40,998 bases of DNA from Acidovorax sp. SRB_14 (GTDB lineage Bacteria > Pseudomonadota > Gammaproteobacteria > Burkholderiales > Burkholderiaceae_C), in contig NZ_MWOK01000029.1 in the NCBI RefSeq assembly GCF_012932145.1, forward strand, positions 1 through 40,998, read 5' to 3'. The position numbers were made by a program, and so were the translations under genes. The notes beneath the pieces were generated by a model. The model saw only the letters and a list, made by a program, of their open reading frames with translations, was not told the DNA's origin and made no database searches. Below, one piece after another: positions 33,828 to 40,998 of this stretch (position 1 is its first letter; every line of letters starts with the position of its first letter).

Positions 33828-34277
33828 TTAGCGGCGGCCCAGTGCGCGCTCGACTCCACAGTTGGCGAGGGCATCGGCGCGCTCGTTGCCGGGGTCTCCC
33901 GAATGGCCCCTGACCCAGCGCCAGTCGATCTGGTGTCCGCCTTCGCTCACCAGCGCATCCAGGCGTTGCCACAGCTCGACGTTCTTGACCGGCTGCTTGG
34001 CCGCGGTGCGCCAGCCCTTGGCCTTCCAGCCATGGATCCATTCGGTGATGCCTTTGCGCACGTACTGGCTGTCGAGGTAGAGCGTGACCGCGCACGGGCG
34101 CTTGAGCGCAGCCAGGGCTTCGATCACCGCCATCAGCTCCATGCGGTTGTTGGTGGTGCCCAGCTCGCCGCCGAACAACTCTTTTTCGGTCGCACCGGAG
34201 CGCAGCAGCACGCCCCAGCCCCCGGGGCCCGGATTGCCCTTGCAGGCGCCATCGGTATAGATCTGTATCTCGTTCAC
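33828..34277 (-). CDS. rnhA: Ribonuclease HI
   Basis: Cleaves RNA in RNA-DNA hybrids. It has 149 residues. All four metal-binding acids are present: D9 ([15 protein letters not shown]), E47 (NNRMELMA), D69 (LYLDSQYV) and D135 ([10 protein letters not shown]), with the catalytic His at H125 (RGHSGDPG). It starts with GTG, which overlaps the methyltransferase stop as GTGA, a coupling often seen for this pair in betaproteobacteria. The terminal ALGRR is short and basic. Confidence 0.97.
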   Translation of the reverse strand: MNEIQIYTDGACKGNPGPGGWGVLLRSGATEKELFGGELGTTNNRMELMAVIEALAALKRPCAVTLYLDSQYVRKGITEWIHGWKAKGWRTAAKQPVKNVELWQRLDALVSEGGHQIDWRWVRGHSGDPGNERADALANCGVERALGRR

Positions 34278-35068
34278 TCAAAATTCCTGTCGATGAAAGG
34301 GCTGGCAGTGGCCCGGTTGGCCACCGGCACCGTGGCCGCAGCGCGCGGTCGGGTGCTGCGCCAGGCGGGTTCCAGCAGGCGCATGCCGTGCACGCGCTTG
34401 ATGGCCACCATGAAATAGGCGGCCCCGAGTATGGGCCAGCAGCGCTCACCCACACTGTCCACCCAGGCCCAACGCTGCAGCCATTTTTGCGTGCGCACGG
34501 CCGGGCGGTAGCAGCCAAACTGGACCTCGTCGACCTCGAAACTCAGCAGTTGCAACCAGTCGCGCAGCCGCCAGGGACCGATGAATTGGCCCGTATCGGG
34601 CAGGTAGAGCGTGCCACTGCCCAGCCGCTGTCCCCAGCGCGCGCGCATCTGGCGCAGGCCCCACAGGCTGGCCGGATTGAGCCCGCTGATGACCACGCGC
34701 CCCTCGGGCACCAGCACCCGCGCGACCTCGCGCAGCGCGGTGTGGGGGTCGTGGCTGAGCTCCAGAGTGTGCGGCAGCACCAGCAGGTCCAGGCTGTTGT
34801 CGGCAAACGGCAGGGCCACGGCGTGGGCCAGCAGGTGCGGCGTCCCGCCCGCAAGGGTGGGCTGCGGCGGCATCTCGCCGAGTGCCAGCCAGCGGTGCGG
34901 CATGCGGTTGGCACGCAGCCCCTGCAGTGACGGCATGCCCAGCTGCAGGCTCTGGTAGCCAAAGACATCGGCCACGGCGGCGTCAAAGCGCGCCTGTTCC
35001 CACTCCAGCAGGTAGCGGCCGGGCGGTGAATCGAACCAATGGTGCATACCTATAATTTGATCGCTCAT
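34274..35068 (-). CDS. Class I SAM-dependent methyltransferase
   Basis: Protein of 264 residues. [35 protein letters not shown] is the conserved N-terminal block of a betaproteobacterial family found next to rnhA and gloB. The methyltransferase core shows [25 protein letters not shown] (motif IV region) and [22 protein letters not shown]. The glycine-rich motif I is weak. The substrate is unknown. If it starts at 35068, its ATG overlaps the gloB ATG on the opposite strand (TCATGA); an internal ATG at 35047 would also fit. It is translationally coupled to rnhA. Confidence 0.85.
   Translation of the reverse strand: MSDQIIGMHHWFDSPPGRYLLEWEQARFDAAVADVFGYQSLQLGMPSLQGLRANRMPHRWLALGEMPPQPTLAGGTPHLLAHAVALPFADNSLDLLVLPHTLELSHDPHTALREVARVLVPEGRVVISGLNPASLWGLRQMRARWGQRLGSGTLYLPDTGQFIGPWRLRDWLQLLSFEVDEVQFGCYRPAVRTQKWLQRWAWVDSVGERCWPILGAAYFMVAIKRVHGMRLLEPAWRSTRPRAAATVPVANRATASPFIDRNFE
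35051..35056 (+). promoter_or_regulatory. Candidate -10 box for gloB
   Basis: A perfect TATAAT lies 10 bp before the gloB ATG, predicting a start site within a few bases of the start codon, so a leaderless or very short-leader mRNA. The -35 region is poor. It overlaps the start of the opposing methyltransferase gene. Confidence 0.45.
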
Positions 35069-35843
35069 GAATCTACTGCCGCTGCCCGCTTTTTCCGACA
35101 ACTACATCTGGATGCTGCACGACGGCCGCCACGCCCTGGTGGTGGACCCGGGTGAAGCAGAGCCCGTGCTGCAGGCGCTGGACCGGCTCGGTCTGCGGCT
35201 GCAGGCAATTCTAGTCACGCACCACCACAGCGACCATGTCGGCGGAGTGCAGGCGCTGCGCAAGGCCACTGGCGCAGCGGTGTACGGTCCGGCACGCGAG
35301 CGCATCCCGGCGCCGGCAGTGGCGCTGGCCGGCGGTGACCAGGTCGAGGCGCTGGGCCTGTCGTTTGCCGTCATCGACGTTCCGGGCCACACCGCCGGCC
35401 ATATTGCATACCACTGCACGCTGGCGGACGGTGCCCCGCTGCTGTTTTGTGGCGACACGCTGTTCTCGGGCGGCTGCGGGCGCCTGTTCGAAGGCACGCC
35501 GGCGCAGATGCTGGCCTCGCTCGATGCGCTTGCGGCGCTGCCGGGCGACACGCGCATTTGCTGCGCCCACGAATACACCCTGTCGAACCTGCGATTTGCC
35601 CATGTCGTGGAACCTGGCAACGCCGCCCTGCTCCACCACAGCAGAGAATGCGAACGGCTGCGCGCGCACAACCTGCCCACGCTGCCTTCGCGCATGGCGC
35701 TCGAGCGGGACATCAACCCCTTCTTGCGCGTCCGCCTCCCTGCCGTGGCCGCTGCCGCGCGCCGCCGGGACCCTTCTGTCAACACCACCGACGCGGTCGC
35801 CGTTTTTGCGGCACTGCGCGAATGGAAAAACGAGTTCCGATGA
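35067..35843 (+). CDS. gloB: Hydroxyacylglutathione hydrolase (glyoxalase II)
   Basis: Metallo-beta-lactamase-fold enzyme that hydrolyses S-lactoylglutathione, the second step of methylglyoxal detoxification. It has 258 residues. The metal motif THHHSDHVGG gives H52, H54, D56 and H57. VPGHTAGHIAYH, FCGDTLFSGGCGRLFEGTP and CCAHEYTLSNLRFA complete the binuclear site and the glyoxalase II signature. The C-terminal helices include NPFLRV, the glutathione-binding region. Start [15 protein letters not shown] is standard. It overlaps mltD by four bases (ATGA). Confidence 0.97.
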   Translation: MNLLPLPAFSDNYIWMLHDGRHALVVDPGEAEPVLQALDRLGLRLQAILVTHHHSDHVGGVQALRKATGAAVYGPARERIPAPAVALAGGDQVEALGLSFAVIDVPGHTAGHIAYHCTLADGAPLLFCGDTLFSGGCGRLFEGTPAQMLASLDALAALPGDTRICCAHEYTLSNLRFAHVVEPGNAALLHHSRECERLRAHNLPTLPSRMALERDINPFLRVRLPAVAAAARRRDPSVNTTDAVAVFAALREWKNEFR

Positions 35844-37387
35844 AAATTCTGCATATCGCATGCCTGGCGGGCCTGCTCTGGCTCACCGGCTGCGCCACCC
35901 ATGGCACTTCCGCCGATGCCACGAACACTGAGGGCCAGCCCGCGCCCGCGCCCGCCACCGCAGCGCAGCGCGGGCGCAGCGCCGATCTTGCCAAGGGCCC
36001 GCTGCAACCGATCACCTCGGCCCACGCCGCGCGCGGCAAGGTCGCCGCGCTGTCGGCACCGGCCGACCTGTGGGAGCGCATTCGCCGCGGCTTTGCCATG
36101 CCCGACCTGCAGCACGAGCTGGTGCAGGACCGCGAGCAGTGGTATGCGACACGGCCCGACTACATGCAGCGCATGACCGAGCGCTCCAGCAAATACCTGT
36201 TCCACATCGTCGAGGAACTCGAGCGCCGCGGCATGCCGACCGAGCTGGCGCTGCTGCCCTACATCGAAAGCGCCTTCAACCCGCAAGCCGTCTCCACCGC
36301 CAAGGCGGCCGGCATGTGGCAGTTCATGCCGGCCACGGGCAGCTATTTCGACCTCAAGCAGAACGCCTTCCGCGACGACCGCCGGGACGTGCTGGCGTCC
36401 ACCCGTGCCGCGCTCGACTACCTGCAGAAACTCTACGGCATGTTCGGCGACTGGCATCTGGCCTTGGCCGCCTACAACTGGGGCGAAGGCAGCGTGGGCC
36501 GCGCCATCGCGCGCAACCAGAAAGCGGGCCTGGGCACCGGCTACACGGACCTGACCATGCCCGCCGAAACCCGCATGTACGTGCCCAAGCTGCAGGCCGT
36601 CAAGAACATCGTGGCCAGCCCCGATGCGTTTCGCACCGAGCTGCCGCTGATCGAGAACCACCCCTACTTCCAGACCGTGGACATTCCCCGCGACATCGAC
36701 GTGGCGCTGGCCGCCAAGCTCGCTGATGTGCGCGAAGAAGACTTCAAGGCCCTCAACCCCTCGCTGCATCGGCCCGTGATCCTGGCGGCCGGCACACCGC
36801 AGATCCTGTTGCCCTGGGACAACGCCAAAATTTTCGAGCGCAACCTGCAGGCCTACACCCAGGGGCAGTACGCAAGCTGGACCGTCTGGACGCTGCCCTC
36901 CACGATGAGCGTGGCCGAGGTGGCGCAGCGCGTGGGCATGGGCGAAGGCGACCTGCGCAGCATCAACGGCATTCCGCCGCGCATGCTGGTCAAGGCGGGC
37001 TCGGCCCTGGTGGTGCCGCGCTCGACCACCATGCGCCACGACGTGGCCGAGCAGGTCGCCGACAACGGCCAGATCGCGCTGCTGCCCGAAACCGTCACAC
37101 GCCGCACCACGGTGCGCGCAGGCAAGCGCGACAGCGTCGCCAGCGTGGCGCAGCGCTACCGCCTGAGCGCCGCGAACGTGGCCGATTGGAACGACACCAA
37201 GGCAGGTGCCGCGTTCAAGCTCGGGCAGCAAATCGTGCTGTACCTGCCGGTGCAGACCCAAATCGGCCGCAGCGCCAAGGCGACGCCCGCCACCCAGAAC
37301 GCATCGAAAGTCGCGCGCAACACCAAGCAGCCTGCGGCATCCAAGCAGAAACGCGGCGGCACACCGTCGAAGGTGGCACGGCGTTGA
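35840..37387 (+). CDS. mltD: Membrane-bound lytic murein transglycosylase D
   Basis: Lipoprotein of 515 residues that cleaves peptidoglycan glycans to 1,6-anhydro ends. The signal MKILHIACLAGLLWLTGC has C18 as the lipidated residue (lipobox L-T-G-C). The SLT domain spans about 115-270: catalytic E143 in LLPYIESAFNPQAVS, then AAGMWQFMPATG and LALAAYNWGEGSVGRAI. Two LysM domains follow, at about 345-395 (SVAEVAQRVGMGEGDLRSIN) and 425-475 (DSVASVAQRYRLSAANVADW). The tail is basic and Lys/Thr-rich. It follows gloB with an ATGA overlap, as in many proteobacteria. Confidence 0.95.
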   Translation: MKILHIACLAGLLWLTGCATHGTSADATNTEGQPAPAPATAAQRGRSADLAKGPLQPITSAHAARGKVAALSAPADLWERIRRGFAMPDLQHELVQDREQWYATRPDYMQRMTERSSKYLFHIVEELERRGMPTELALLPYIESAFNPQAVSTAKAAGMWQFMPATGSYFDLKQNAFRDDRRDVLASTRAALDYLQKLYGMFGDWHLALAAYNWGEGSVGRAIARNQKAGLGTGYTDLTMPAETRMYVPKLQAVKNIVASPDAFRTELPLIENHPYFQTVDIPRDIDVALAAKLADVREEDFKALNPSLHRPVILAAGTPQILLPWDNAKIFERNLQAYTQGQYASWTVWTLPSTMSVAEVAQRVGMGEGDLRSINGIPPRMLVKAGSALVVPRSTTMRHDVAEQVADNGQIALLPETVTRRTTVRAGKRDSVASVAQRYRLSAANVADWNDTKAGAAFKLGQQIVLYLPVQTQIGRSAKATPATQNASKVARNTKQPAASKQKRGGTPSKVARR

Positions 37388-37395
37388 CCTAGTGC

Positions 37396-37422
37396 CCGGC
37401 CGCGCCCTCGGGCGCAGGCCGG
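37396..37422. terminator. GC hairpin between convergent genes, no T-tract
   Basis: CCGGCC-GCGCC and GGCGC-A-GGCCGG form an 11-bp stem with one bulged A and a CTCG loop. It fills the 36-bp gap between the mltD and solute-binding-protein stops. It lacks a T run, so it may be a Rho-assisted or 3'-protecting structure and not a strict intrinsic terminator. Confidence 0.55.
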
Positions 37423-37423
37423 C

Positions 37424-38482
37424 TCAGGCGCTGAATTTCTGCTTGGCCTTGCGGGCAAACTCGGGCGCCACCCAGCGCTGCACGTCCACACGCTGCCGGC
37501 TGCGACTGGGCTCGGCGAGCAGCAACGCACGCAGCGCCGTTGCGGGCCCATCGAGCGGCATCACCCCGTCGGGCGAGATGGTCTCGCGGGCGCGCGCAAA
37601 CGCTGCCAGGTAGAGGCTGCGGTCGGCCCCCAGGTCCTGCGGCGGGACCGCCTTGACCAGGTCGGCCGGTGCCGCGGTCTGCAGCCATTTGAGCGCGTGG
37701 ACGACGCCGTTGGCCAGCGCCTGCGCCTCGGGCGCGCGTTTTTGCAAAAACTCCGCCGGTGCCACCAGACAGCCGCCCGGCACACTGCCGCCAAACAGGG
37801 CCTGCGCCCCGCGGAGCGTGCGCGCATCGCTGACGATGCGCAGGTCACCGCGCTGCTCGAGCAAGGCCATCAGCGGGTCTCCGTGGCACAGGGCCTGCAC
37901 GCGGCCCGCACGCAGCGCGGCGGCGGCGCTGCGCCCTTCGCCCACCGCCACCAAAGACACGTCGCCAGGCCCGAGCCCCGCCTGCGCGAGCGCCAGGCGG
38001 GCCGTGGTGTGCGAGAGCGATCCCAGCGCCGCCACGCCCACCTTGCGCTGGCGCAGGTCGCTCAGCGCCGTGAAATGCGGCAGAGACTTTGCCGACACGC
38101 CCAGTGCCGCCTGCGGCGCACGCCCCTGCAGCACGAAAGCGCGCGCCAGCGGCGCATCGCCGGGCGTGCGCAGCAGCTGCTCGAAGTCGGTGGCGCACAC
38201 GTCGACGGCGCCAGCGTGCATCGCCCGCAGGGCCAACGCGTCGCTGGCAAAGGTCTCGATGGCCAGCTCCACGCCCTCATCGGCGAAGAAGCCCAGCTGC
38301 AGCGCCAGCGTGGTGGGCAGGTGGCGGAACACAAAGGCCGAGCGCGGCCCCATGGACACGGTGAGCCGCGCGGCGGTAGCATCGGCGCCAGGCAGCGCTG
38401 CCCGCACCGCCGGGGCCCACGCGGCAGCGGTTGCGGCACTCAGGGCGCCAAAGGCACGGCGACTGATCGGATCAGAGGACAC
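37424..38482 (-). CDS. Tat-type ABC transporter substrate-binding protein (NMT1/SsuA-like)
   Basis: Exported binding protein of 352 residues of the nitrate/taurine/thiamine-precursor type. The signal has a twin-arginine motif (ISRRAFGALSAA) followed by AAAWAPAVRAAL. TLALQLGFFADEGVELAIETF and the DLRQRKVGVAALGSLSH segment are characteristic of periplasmic binding proteins in this family. I place the start at GTG 38482 because an AGGAAG ribosome site precedes it by 9 bp; a TTG start 12 codons upstream has no such site. No permease or ATPase gene is next to it, so the transporter partner must be elsewhere. The ligand is unknown. Confidence 0.82.
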   Translation of the reverse strand: MSSDPISRRAFGALSAATAAAWAPAVRAALPGADATAARLTVSMGPRSAFVFRHLPTTLALQLGFFADEGVELAIETFASDALALRAMHAGAVDVCATDFEQLLRTPGDAPLARAFVLQGRAPQAALGVSAKSLPHFTALSDLRQRKVGVAALGSLSHTTARLALAQAGLGPGDVSLVAVGEGRSAAAALRAGRVQALCHGDPLMALLEQRGDLRIVSDARTLRGAQALFGGSVPGGCLVAPAEFLQKRAPEAQALANGVVHALKWLQTAAPADLVKAVPPQDLGADRSLYLAAFARARETISPDGVMPLDGPATALRALLLAEPSRSRQRVDVQRWVAPEFARKAKQKFSA

Positions 38483-38553
38483 AGGGGCGAACTTCCTGGT
38501 TTTGATGCACTGCAACAATGATGCTGCAGGCGGGCCGTTGGCACACCCGGGGT

Positions 38554-38568
38554 AATCCCTGAGGGGTT
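38554..38568. promoter_or_regulatory. Palindrome upstream of solute-binding protein gene
   Basis: AATCCCTGAGGGGTT is a 15-bp near-palindrome (7-bp arms, one G-T pair, single central base), centred 79 bp before the GTG start. This is a plausible operator position. The regulator is unknown. Confidence 0.3.
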
Positions 38569-38606
38569 CTACCTACCTGCGGCCGGGCGCTGGGCACCGC
38601 AGCCCC

Positions 38607-39014
38607 TCAGCGGTAGCCGATAAAGAAGATCGCGCTGTTGACGAGGAAGGCAGCGCCCCACACGGCACTGCGCGCCGTGGCCATGTCGGAGACATACATC
38701 AGGATGTAGAAGACCCGCAGCATGACGAACAGGAAGGCCAGCAGGTCGAGCAGGGCCTGCGCCGCCCCCAACTGGTGCGCCACGATGACCGCACCGATGA
38801 AGAACGGCAGCGCCTCGAACGTGTTGGCCTGCGCCGCATTGGCGCGCGCGCGCCAATCGCTCTGGCGCGCGAGCCAGGCACGCGGGTTGTGGTTGTCGTA
38901 ACCGCCGTCCTGGCGCGGCTTGCCGAAAGCCCCGCGCTTGGCGATGCTGGCGCACACGATGGGCAGCAGCGCCGCGATGAAAACGCACCAGTAAGCCACC
39001 GTGAAATGTGCCAT
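38607..39014 (-). CDS. MAPEG family membrane protein
   Basis: Four-helix membrane protein of 135 residues. MAHFTVAYWCVFIAALLPIVCA is helix 1. GGYDNHNPRAWLARQSDWRARANAAQANTFEALPFF is the conserved MAPEG block with the R-A-x-x-A-x-x-N-x-x-E signature. Two more helices follow, and the chain ends IGYR. Eukaryotic relatives use glutathione (microsomal GST, leukotriene C4 synthase); the bacterial role is mostly unknown. The ATG at 39014 is used. Repeat copy F lies directly upstream, between it and recR. Confidence 0.9.
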   Translation of the reverse strand: MAHFTVAYWCVFIAALLPIVCASIAKRGAFGKPRQDGGYDNHNPRAWLARQSDWRARANAAQANTFEALPFFIGAVIVAHQLGAAQALLDLLAFLFVMLRVFYILMYVSDMATARSAVWGAAFLVNSAIFFIGYR

Positions 39015-39039
39015 ATGCAAGGAACTCGTTTTATGGATG

Positions 39040-39092
39040 TTTTGGGGCTGAAACGCTGACCGGATAAGCGCTTAAAGCTATCCAATCGATAG
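39040..39092 (+). repeat. Dispersed palindromic repeat, copy F
   Basis: TTTTGGGGCTGAAACGCTGA, then AAGCGCTTAAAGCTATCCAA aligns with copy B across its length, with one stem mismatch. It lies between the recR stop and the MAPEG start. Confidence 0.72.
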
Positions 39093-39101
39093 TATTTGAG
39101 T

Positions 39102-39692
39102 CTAGCGCCGGTCGGCCAGGGCGTGCGCAATCGTGCCCAGATCGACATACTCCAGCTCGCTGCCGACGGGCACGCCGCGCGCCAGGCGCGTGACGCGCAG
39201 GCCGCGGTTTTTGAGCGCCTCGCTGACGACGTGGGCCGTCGTTTCGCCCTCGGCGGTGAAATTGGTCGCCAGGATCACCTCTTGCACCACACCGTCGGTG
39301 GCGCGGTCGAGCAGTTTCTTCAGGCCGATGTCGTTGGGTCCGATGCCGTCGAGCGGGCTGATGCGCCCCATGAGCACGAAATACAGCCCATGGAAGGCCG
39401 CGGTGCGCTCCAGCGCCGACTGGTCTGCCGGCGTCTCGACCACGCACAGGCGCGTCGCGTCGCGCTCGGGGTCGAGGCAGACCTCGCACACCTCGGCTTC
39501 GCAAAACGTGTGGCAGCGCGCGCAGTGGCGCATGCTGCCCACCGCCTGCGACAGCGCCTGCGACAGCGCCAGCGCCCCCGCGCGGTCATGCTGCAACAGG
39601 TGAAACGCCATGCGCGCCGCCGACTTCACCCCCACGCCCGGCAGGCGCCGCAGCGCCTGGATCAATGTGTCAAGGGAGTTGGTGGTGGACAT
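39102..39692 (-). CDS. recR: Recombination mediator RecR
   Basis: Works with RecO and RecF to load RecA at gaps. It has 196 residues, as usual. The N-terminal helix-hairpin-helix is [20 protein letters not shown]. The zinc finger [16 protein letters not shown] is at about 57-72, and the Toprim core has [12 protein letters not shown] and [12 protein letters not shown]. It belongs to the dnaX-ybaB-recR group. Unusually, ybaB and recR are separated here by 199 bp that hold a long hairpin, where many genomes have the genes almost touching. Confidence 0.97.
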   Translation of the reverse strand: MSTTNSLDTLIQALRRLPGVGVKSAARMAFHLLQHDRAGALALSQALSQAVGSMRHCARCHTFCEAEVCEVCLDPERDATRLCVVETPADQSALERTAAFHGLYFVLMGRISPLDGIGPNDIGLKKLLDRATDGVVQEVILATNFTAEGETTAHVVSEALKNRGLRVTRLARGVPVGSELEYVDLGTIAHALADRR

Positions 39693-39779
39693 GGTTGGAC
39701 CGGCAATTTGAGCGACAGACCGCGAAGCGCGCACCCGTTGGTGGTTTTGGTATTCAGACCCCGCCCTCAAGGGCGTAGC

Positions 39780-39880
39780 GAGCGGGTGTCAGGCTAGGCG
39801 CGGGTGGCGGGAAACCGGAACGTACTTCCTGTACGTGAGGATTTCCCGACGAGTCCCGCAACAACGCCTGGCGCCCGCTC
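39780..39880 (+). ncRNA. Long structured element between ybaB and recR (candidate RNA)
   Basis: A 101-nt nested hairpin. The outer 15-bp stem pairs 39780-39794 with 39866-39880, then come GCGGG/CCCGC (39800-39804 with 39855-39859), CGGGAAACC/GGATTTCCCG with one bulged A (39808-39816 with 39839-39848) and the tip ACGTAC-TTCCT-GTACGT (39820-39836). Two outer pairs are G-T when read on the plus strand, which are wobble pairs only in plus-strand RNA. A small extra hairpin (CGCCC/GGGCG, 39762-39775) flanks it. It does not match an RNA family I know. Confidence 0.5.
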
Positions 39881-39891
39881 GGTAGCCAGCA

Positions 39892-40224
39892 TCAGAAAGG
39901 GAATTTCATGCCGCCGGGGAGGCCTGGCATGCCTTGGGTGATCTTGCCCATCTTGTCCGCCGAGGTCTCCTCGGCCTTGCGCACGGCCGCGTTGAAGGCG
40001 GCGGCGACCAGGTCTTCGAGCATGTCCTTGTCCTCGGCCAGCAGGCTCGGGTCGATGGTGACGCGCTTGACATCGTGCTTGCAGGTCATGAGCACCTTAA
40101 CCAGGCCAGCGCCCGACTCGCCCTCGACTTCGACATTGGCCAGTTCGTCCTGCGCCTTCTTGAGGTTGTCCTGCATGGCCTGGGCCTGCTTCATGAGGCC
40201 GGCGAGTTGTCCCTTGTTGAACAT
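39892..40224 (-). CDS. ybaB: YbaB/EbfC nucleoid-associated protein
   Basis: Small dimeric DNA-binding protein of 110 residues. [40 protein letters not shown] opens with the typical helix, followed by the strand-rich middle [21 protein letters not shown] and then [17 protein letters not shown]. The tail [12 protein letters not shown] is typical of betaproteobacterial members. It lies 35 bp after dnaX. It may influence nucleoid structure or gene expression. Confidence 0.97.
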   Translation of the reverse strand: MFNKGQLAGLMKQAQAMQDNLKKAQDELANVEVEGESGAGLVKVLMTCKHDVKRVTIDPSLLAEDKDMLEDLVAAAFNAAVRKAEETSADKMGKITQGMPGLPGGMKFPF

Positions 40225-40259
40225 GTGAGTACCTTTCTGGTGGAAATAGAGAGAGGGGG

Positions 40260-40998
40260 TTAAAGGGGTTTGACGCTGCCGGGCACTATTTTTGCGTCGT
40301 GGTCGCGCACCATAGCCTGCACGAATGGGTCGCCCAAGACGGTTTCCAGCGCCACGCGCTGGCGCTCCTGCTCGGCCACGGCATTGCGGCGCGCCGGGCT
40401 GTCGATGACCAGGCCGATCTCGACGCTGATCTGCTGCGCATGGCCAGCCGCCTCCAGGGCAGCGCGCAGCCGCTCGCGCGCCGTGGGCTGGTTCAGCGAC
40501 TCGCGCTCCACCCGCAGCAACCAGTGGCCGCCATCGCGCGCCACCAGCTGCGACTGCAAAGCCAATTCACGCACCAAGGCCGTGATGGCCTCGCTGGCCG
40601 CCAATTGCTGCACCACAGGGTGCCAGACATCGCCTTCCTCGGTGGCGGTGTAGCCGCGCGCCGGGTGGCCTGCGGACGCAGCCCCCGGCTGCGCCTGCAG
40701 GCGCGCGCCCGGCTCGGGCGGGGTGCGCACGGGCAGGGTGCGTACCTGGGCGGCAGGCGGTGCAGACACGGCCTGCGCTGACGCGGGTGCCGCCGGCAGC
40801 GTCTCAGGCGTCCGCACGGGCAAGGCCAGCTCGGCCCGCGCAGCAGGTTCATCGGCTGCCAGGGGCACGCCCGCAGGGGTTTCGTTCGCTTCGGAATGGA
40901 CCGCTGGCGGCGCAGATGCCGCAGGCGCCGCAGCCCGCTGGGGCGCCGCATTTTCATGGACCGCTGGCGCGGCCAAGGGTGCCGCCGCGGCGGGCCCG
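40260..40998 (-). CDS. dnaX: DNA polymerase III subunit gamma/tau, C-terminal part
   Basis: Only the last 246 codons or so are in the window; the ATPase domains lie beyond the right edge. What is visible is an Ala/Pro-rich linker followed by a folded C-terminal domain: [65 protein letters not shown]. This fits the tau-specific region that binds the polymerase alpha subunit. The position before ybaB and recR supports the call strongly. Whether a frameshift makes the short gamma form cannot be judged from this part. Confidence 0.92.
   Translation of the reverse strand, partial: GPAAAAPLAAPAVHENAAPQRAAAPAASAPPAVHSEANETPAGVPLAADEPAARAELALPVRTPETLPAAPASAQAVSAPPAAQVRTLPVRTPPEPGARLQAQPGAASAGHPARGYTATEEGDVWHPVVQQLAASEAITALVRELALQSQLVARDGGHWLLRVERESLNQPTARERLRAALEAAGHAQQISVEIGLVIDSPARRNAVAEQERQRVALETVLGDPFVQAMVRDHDAKIVPGSVKPL

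Noticed and set aside
38483-38518. TTG start for the solute-binding protein, adding 12 residues
   Set aside because: The added residues precede a complete twin-arginine signal, and the ribosome site AGGAAG fits the GTG at 38482 instead.

Overview
The window looks like chromosomal DNA of a high-GC betaproteobacterium in the Burkholderiales, most likely Comamonadaceae (Acidovorax-like). The reasons are the gene orders folC-dedD-cvpA-purF-metZ and dnaX-ybaB-recR, the codon usage, and a dispersed short palindromic repeat of a kind I associate with this family. The species call is inference. There is no phage, insertion sequence, CRISPR array or rRNA operon. The content is mostly housekeeping, densely packed, with many ATGA or GTGA overlaps.

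Layout. (1) 1-7058, minus strand: folC, a DedD-like SPOR protein, cvpA, purF, metZ, gltX and the start of a tRNA-Ala gene. This is one co-directional block for folate, purine, methionine and glutamyl-tRNA synthesis. (2) 7107-10882, plus: an ArsC/YffB-like reductase, a glycine-zipper envelope protein, ppnP, argG and a small SPW-repeat membrane protein. (3) 10913-14187: murB diverges from a yajQ / retropepsin-like protease / degenerate HD-GYP operon. (4) 14215-17587, minus: paiB, a one-TM small protein, a TadA-haloalkane dehalogenase-like fusion and ldcA. (5) 17787-20769, plus: aldehyde dehydrogenase, DUF2889 protein and SDR. (6) 20854-24325, plus: moaA, a GNAT acetyltransferase, moeA and a thioredoxin-like protein, headed by a perfect FNR/Anr-type palindrome. 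(7) 24360-29154: an MFS transporter and a PaaK-like adenylate-forming enzyme diverge from a PHA-synthase-like gene. (8) 29350-33683, minus: an RND efflux adaptor and pump. (9) 33828-37387: rnhA and a methyltransferase diverge from gloB and mltD. (10) 37424-40998, minus: dnaX (C-terminus only), ybaB, recR, a MAPEG protein and an orphan Tat-type solute-binding protein.

The most unusual features are four. First, a tRNA-editing deaminase is fused to a full-length DhlA-like dehalogenase domain that keeps its catalytic Asp-Asp-His. Second, a dispersed hairpin repeat has at least six copies here; two copies show compensatory stem changes and one copy sits in frame inside moeA. Third, a 101-nt near-continuous hairpin lies between ybaB and recR. 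Fourth, a c-di-GMP-type HD-GYP domain has lost its HD pair and lies beside yajQ. No gene-free stretch exceeds about 240 bases.
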